From: UMGS172 sp045649545
GTDB taxonomy: Bacteria > Bacillota > Clostridia > Oscillospirales > Acutalibacteraceae
Assembly (NCBI GenBank): GCA_045649545.1
Contig: JAZRQE010000046.1
Span: forward strand, 1 to 10,676
Length of the DNA: 10,676 bases
Direction of reading: 5' to 3'
Part shown: positions 6,474-10,676 of the stretch, in pieces
Layout of the letters: the number at the start of each line of letters is the position of its first letter
Numbering within the stretch: position 1 is the stretch's first letter
Notes under the pieces: model-generated
Told to the model about the DNA's origin: nothing
The model's database searches: none
What the model saw: only the letters and a program-made list of their open reading frames with translations
Program-made: the position numbers and the translations under genes

Positions 6474-7748
6474 ATGAAAGTAGCTGTTATAGGCAGTGGC
6501 GGACGTGAACATGCCATTGTTAAAAAGCTTAAAGAGAGTAAGTTAGTAGATAAACTTTATGCAATCCCCGGTAACGGCGGTATGATGAGCGACGCCGAAT
6601 GTGTTGCTATCACGGTTAACGAAACCGAAAAAATAGTTGATTTTGTGAAACACAGTGGCATAGAGTATGTTGTTGTTACCCCCGATAATCAGCTTGTTGA
6701 CGGTATGGTTGATGCGATGGCTAAAATCGGCGTAAAATGCTTCGGACCCGATAAAAAAGCCGCTATTATTGAAGGCAGTAAGGTTTTCTCTAAGAATTTA
6801 ATGAAAAAATACGGTATTCCCACTGCATCCTATGAGGTTTTTACAAACCCTCAAGACGCTTTGGAATACGTTAAAACCGCACCGCTGCCCACCGTTATTA
6901 AGGCAGACGGTTTGGCTTTGGGTAAGGGTGTTATTATTGCCGAAACAAGGGAAGATGCCGAAAAAGCTATTGAATCCATTATGGAGGATAAGATTTTCGG
7001 TGAATCGGGTGCTAATATCGTTATTGAAGAATTTATGACCGGCCCTGAGGCTTCGGTTTTAGCTTTCACAGACGGTAAAACCTTAATTCCTATGGTTTCC
7101 GCAATGGACCATAAGCGTGCGAAGGATAACGATAAAGGTCTTAATACCGGCGGTATGGGTACGGTTGCACCTAACCCTTACTATACCGAAACGATAGCTA
7201 AAGAGTGTATGGATAAAATCTTTATGCCCACCATTCGTGCTATGGAAAAAGAGGGAAGACCTTTTAAGGGTTGTCTTTTCTTCGGCCTTATGATTACGGC
7301 TGACGGCCCTAAAGTAATCGAGTATAACTGCCGTTTTGGTGACCCTGAAACTCAGGTTGTAATTCCGCTTTTAGAGTCGGATTTATTGGAAATTATGCTT
7401 GCTTGTACCGACGGTACTTTGGCTCAAAGGCAAGTTAAGTTTAAAGACGCCGCCGCTTGTTGCGTTGTTTTGGCATCAAACGGTTATCCCGAAAAGTATG
7501 ATTCAGGATTTGAAATCACCGTAGACGGCGAGGTTGACGGCAAGCTTTATTATGCCGGTGCTAAATTAAAAGACGGCAAGGTAGTTACAGCAGGCGGTCG
7601 TGTTATGGGCGTTACCGCTGTTGACAATGACTTAAAATCAGCAATCAGTAAGGCATACAAGGAAACCGATAAGGTACATTTTGAAAACAAGTATAAAAGA
7701 AATGATATCGGTGCGAGAGCTTTGAAAGCATTTGAGGAGGTAAAATAA
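6474..7748 (+). CDS. purD: Phosphoribosylamine-glycine ligase (GAR synthetase)
   Basis: A 424-residue ATP-grasp enzyme of usual PurD length that joins glycine to phosphoribosylamine using ATP. It shows the N-terminal VAVIGSGGREHAIVKKL (3-19) and IPGNGGM (31-37). The ATP-grasp lid reads VIKADGLALGKGVIIAE (141-157), followed by NTGGMGTVAPNPYY (224-237) and EYNCRFGDPETQVVIPLLESDLLEIM (283-308), which carries the Mg/ATP-binding Glu and Asn. The usual VGPE.PL segment reads VVTPDNQLVDGMVD (67-80), a variant that I think occurs in other Clostridia. AAAGAGG precedes ATG 6474. The stop TAA is directly followed by the purL ATG with AGGAGG at the end of purD as its ribosome site. It uses the unstable product of PurF, so co-production of the two is expected. 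Confidence 0.97.
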   Translation: MKVAVIGSGGREHAIVKKLKESKLVDKLYAIPGNGGMMSDAECVAITVNETEKIVDFVKHSGIEYVVVTPDNQLVDGMVDAMAKIGVKCFGPDKKAAIIEGSKVFSKNLMKKYGIPTASYEVFTNPQDALEYVKTAPLPTVIKADGLALGKGVIIAETREDAEKAIESIMEDKIFGESGANIVIEEFMTGPEASVLAFTDGKTLIPMVSAMDHKRAKDNDKGLNTGGMGTVAPNPYYTETIAKECMDKIFMPTIRAMEKEGRPFKGCLFFGLMITADGPKVIEYNCRFGDPETQVVIPLLESDLLEIMLACTDGTLAQRQVKFKDAAACCVVLASNGYPEKYDSGFEITVDGEVDGKLYYAGAKLKDGKVVTAGGRVMGVTAVDNDLKSAISKAYKETDKVHFENKYKRNDIGARALKAFEEVK

Positions 7749-10676
7749 ATGGTATATCGTATATTCGTTGAGAAAAAGGAAGGTCTTGCTCACGAGGCTT
7801 CCTCACTTTTGCAGGATATCCGCACATTTTTAGGAGTAACATCTTTAGAAGATTTGCGTGTTATCAACCGTTACGATGTTGAAAACATCACCGAGGAGTT
7901 GTTTAACTACGCAGTTACCACTGTTTTTTCCGAGCCGCAGTTGGATAATACTTCGGCTGATATTACCTCAGACGGTTATGAAGTCTTTGCTGTTGAGGCA
8001 CTTCCCGGTCAGTTTGACCAGCGTGCTGACAGTGCTTCGCAGTGTATTCAGTTAATTAATGCAGGTGACCGTCCCACAGTTAAAACTGCAAAGGTTTATT
8101 TGATGAAGGGCAAGTTAACTGCAGAGGATATTGAAAAAATTAAGAAGTATGTTATCAACCCCGTAGAGTCTCGTGAGGCTTCTATGGAAAAACCCGAAAC
8201 CTTGAAAATCAACTATGAAATCCCTGAAACAGTTGCAACTGTTGACGGATTTTTAGAGTTGGACGATAACGGTTTGGCCCAAATGGTTAAGACATTAGGT
8301 CTTGCTATGGATATGGACGATTTGAAGTTCTGCCGTGATTATTTCAGAACCGAAAACCGTGACCCCTCAATCACCGAAATTCGAATGATTGATACATATT
8401 GGTCTGACCACTGCCGTCATACTACATTCTTAACTACTATCGACAGTGTTAAGTTTGAGGATGAGTTGTTGCAGTCGGCTTACGAGGAGTATATTGACGC
8501 CCGTAAAGAAACCAACCGTACCAAGCCGATTAATTTGATGGATATTGCAACTATCGGTACTCGTTTACTTAAAAAACGCGGTATGTTGCCGAAGTTGGAC
8601 GAGTCGGAAGAAATCCACGCTTGCACAGTTAAAATTGATGTGGAAACTGAAGAGGGTACTGAAAAGTGGTTGCTTTTGTTTAAAAATGAAACCCACAACC
8701 ATCCGACCGAAATTGAGCCGTTTGGCGGTGCCGCTACCTGTATCGGCGGTGCAATTCGTGACCCGCTGTCAGGACGTTCTTATGTATATTCTGCAATGCG
8801 TGTTACCGGTGCGGCTGACCCGTTAAAGCCGGTTAATGAAACAATGGCAGGAAAACTGCCTCAAAAGAAAATCGTCACCACTGCCGCCGCAGGTTATTCC
8901 TCTTACGGTAACCAAATTGGTCTTGCTACCGGTCAGGTTGACGAGATTTATCACCCCGGTTATGCCGCAAAGCGTATGGAAATCGGTGCAGTTATTGCTG
9001 CCGCCCCTGAAGAGAATGTTCGTCGTGAAGTACCGTGCCCTGATGATGTTGTTATATTACTTGGTGGCCGTACCGGTCGTGACGGTTGTGGCGGTGCTAC
9101 CGGTTCTTCCAAGTCGCACACTTTAAGTTCTATTGCAACCTGCGGTTCTGAGGTTCAAAAGGGTAATGCTCCTGAAGAAAGAAAACTGCAGAGATTGTTC
9201 CGCAATGCCGAGGCTTCACGTCTTATTAAGAGATGTAATGACTTCGGTGCAGGCGGTGTTTCGGTTGCTATCGGTGAGTTGGCAGACGGTCTTACAATCG
9301 ACCTTAACGCAGTTCCTAAGAAGTATGATGGTCTTGACGGCACTGAAATTGCCATTTCCGAGTCGCAGGAAAGAATGGCAGTTGTTGTAGAGCCTAAAGA
9401 CGTTGAGCGTTTCTGTGAATTGGCCAAAGAAGAAAACCTTGAGGCTACCGTTGTAGCAAAGGTTACTGCCGAGCCGAGACTTAGAATGCATTGGAACGGC
9501 AAGTTGATTGTTGATTTGTCCCGTGAGTTCTTAAACTCTAACGGTGCTGAAAAGCACATTAATATTACCCCTCTAGCACCTGAAAGTTATACAAAAGCAA
9601 CACCTTGTTGCTTTAAAAAGGGTATGACCGATTTAGCAGGTGACCTTAATATCTGCTCAAAGCGTGGTCTTTCTGAAAGATTTGACTCTACCATTGGTGC
9701 CGGCACTGTTATGATGCCGTTTGGCGGTAAAAATCAGCAGACACCGTCACAGTGTATGGTTAATAAGGTTTCTGTTGAGAAAAAGCATACCGATACCTGC
9801 TCGTTTATGGCTTGGGGTTACAACCCGTTTGTAATGGAAAAATCACCTTATCACGGTGCATACTTGGCAGTTGTGGAGTCGGTTTCCAAGTTGATTTCCG
9901 CCGGTGCTTCGTTCAATGAAGTTTACCTTACTTTCCAAGAGTACTTTGAGCGTCCTAATACCGACGGCAAGCGTTGGGGCAAGCCGTTGTCGGCATTGCT
10001 CGGTGCTTTTAAAGCGCAAAAAGAGTTAGGCATTGCCTCGATTGGCGGTAAGGACTCTATGAGCGGTACATTTGAGGATTTAGACGTTCCTCCGACACTT
10101 TGCTCGTTTGCTGTAACAGTAGGTGATGTAAAAGATGTTGTTTCGCCCGAGTTTAAAGAGGCAGGACATAAGGTTTACTTGGTAAAACCGGAATACGATA
10201 AAAACGGCTTACCGGTAGCAGAGTCCCTGATTAAAATTTACGATAAGGTTTATAACCTTATTTCCTTTAAAAAGGCGGTTGCCGTTTGGACTCCGATTGG
10301 CGGCGGTATTGCAGAGGGTATTATGAAAATGTCGTTCGGTAACGATATTGGCTTCAAATATGCCGACGGTGTTACTTTGGATGAGATTTTCGCTTATAAC
10401 TACGGCTCGTTTATTGTTGAATTGATTGGCGAGTGTGATTGTAACTGCGGTTGCTGTACCTTGCTTGGTGAAACCACTGCCGACGGCAGTATCACAATGG
10501 GTGAGGATAGTTTAAAAATTGCCGACCTTTTAAAGATTTATGAAGATAAGTTAGAGCCGGTGTTCCCCTGCAATATTGAGCAGAAGCATGGCAAATTAGA
10601 GACCTTTAATTATGAGGCAACTGAACGTAAAGCTCCTGCAATTAAATGTGCAAAGCCTCACGTTGTAATTCCGGTA
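7749..10676 (+). CDS. purL: Phosphoribosylformylglycinamidine synthase, long single-chain type; C-terminal end outside window
   Basis: Frame 3 is open from ATG 7749 to the right edge (976 codons, no stop). The product converts FGAR, ATP and glutamine to FGAM. It is the fused long form: a PurS-like N-terminal region (about 1-150), a linker with DTYWSDHCRHTTF, then the synthetase domains with ETHNHPTEIEPFGGAA (314-329, catalytic His316 region), GGRTGRDGCGGATGSS (439-454) and GGKDSMSGT (766-774). The sequence stops at KPHVVIPV, which normally begins the glutaminase domain, so roughly 250-290 residues including its Cys-His-Glu triad are missing. It appears to be the clostridial/Bacteroidetes clade of long PurL (about 1230-1260 residues) rather than the separate PurS/PurQ/PurL of Bacillus. 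AGGAGG (about 7735-7740) is the ribosome site and the purD TAA abuts the ATG. Residues 896-903 read CDCNCGCC, five cysteines in eight residues, in the C-terminal AIRS-like lobe; this is odd. Confidence 0.95.
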   Translation, partial: MVYRIFVEKKEGLAHEASSLLQDIRTFLGVTSLEDLRVINRYDVENITEELFNYAVTTVFSEPQLDNTSADITSDGYEVFAVEALPGQFDQRADSASQCIQLINAGDRPTVKTAKVYLMKGKLTAEDIEKIKKYVINPVESREASMEKPETLKINYEIPETVATVDGFLELDDNGLAQMVKTLGLAMDMDDLKFCRDYFRTENRDPSITEIRMIDTYWSDHCRHTTFLTTIDSVKFEDELLQSAYEEYIDARKETNRTKPINLMDIATIGTRLLKKRGMLPKLDESEEIHACTVKIDVETEEGTEKWLLLFKNETHNHPTEIEPFGGAATCIGGAIRDPLSGRSYVYSAMRVTGAADPLKPVNETMAGKLPQKKIVTTAAAGYSSYGNQIGLATGQVDEIYHPGYAAKRMEIGAVIAAAPEENVRREVPCPDDVVILLGGRTGRDGCGGATGSSKSHTLSSIATCGSEVQKGNAPEERKLQRLFRNAEASRLIKRCNDFGAGGVSVAIGELADGLTIDLNAVPKKYDGLDGTEIAISESQERMAVVVEPKDVERFCELAKEENLEATVVAKVTAEPRLRMHWNGKLIVDLSREFLNSNGAEKHINITPLAPESYTKATPCCFKKGMTDLAGDLNICSKRGLSERFDSTIGAGTVMMPFGGKNQQTPSQCMVNKVSVEKKHTDTCSFMAWGYNPFVMEKSPYHGAYLAVVESVSKLISAGASFNEVYLTFQEYFERPNTDGKRWGKPLSALLGAFKAQKELGIASIGGKDSMSGTFEDLDVPPTLCSFAVTVGDVKDVVSPEFKEAGHKVYLVKPEYDKNGLPVAESLIKIYDKVYNLISFKKAVAVWTPIGGGIAEGIMKMSFGNDIGFKYADGVTLDEIFAYNYGSFIVELIGECDCNCGCCTLLGETTADGSITMGEDSLKIADLLKIYEDKLEPVFPCNIEQKHGKLETFNYEATERKAPAIKCAKPHVVIPV

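Noticed and set aside
9155..9559. Reverse-strand open frame of 134 codons inside purL
   Set aside because: It is antisense to the well-conserved PurL synthetase region, overlaps another reverse frame (9216-9491), and has no recognisable domain. Codon bias of the real gene explains it.

Overview
The window is most of a de novo purine nucleotide biosynthesis operon from a bacterium. By gene content and protein style it is probably a gut-type member of the Clostridia (Oscillospirales/Ruminococcaceae-like). The grounds are an asnB with typical clostridial motifs, a long single-chain PurL, a separate PurO plus stand-alone AICAR transformylase, A/T-rich spacers, Gram-positive style Shine-Dalgarno sequences and a consensus sigma-A promoter. 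The taxon is an inference; no rRNA or other marker is present.

Layout. Positions 1-525 are the 3' end of asnB (asparagine synthetase, glutamine-hydrolysing), whose start lies outside the window. Positions 526-855 are a non-coding control region: about 125 bases with no gene, then a near-perfect promoter (652-680), a ZTP (pfl-motif) riboswitch aptamer (715-786) and an overlapping intrinsic terminator (784-835). From 856 to the right edge all genes are on the + strand and tightly packed: purE, a variant purF, purM, purN, purO, an AICAR transformylase (purH C-terminal domain only), purD and a 5' fragment of a long purL (7749 to the edge, open). Gaps are 0-50 bases, and several junctions overlap or abut (purM/purN share one base; purD stop and purL start abut).

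How it works together. PurF, PurD, PurN, PurL and PurM cover the steps from PRPP to AIR, and PurE acts at the AIR carboxylation step. The AICAR transformylase and PurO together do the last two steps to IMP that bifunctional PurH does in most bacteria. ZTP/ZMP (AICAR nucleotides) accumulate when 10-formyl-THF is short; the riboswitch would then block the terminator and raise the whole operon, including the enzyme that consumes AICAR. purC, purB and purK are not in the window.

The most notable points are: (1) the PurF has lost the N-terminal catalytic cysteine and other glutaminase residues, yet keeps the PRPP site and candidate Fe-S cysteines, so it probably cannot use glutamine by itself; (2) the riboswitch has a compensated base-pair change in its conserved long-range pairing; (3) the PurH functions are split, with an archaeal-type PurO; (4) PurL carries an unusual cluster of five cysteines in eight residues.
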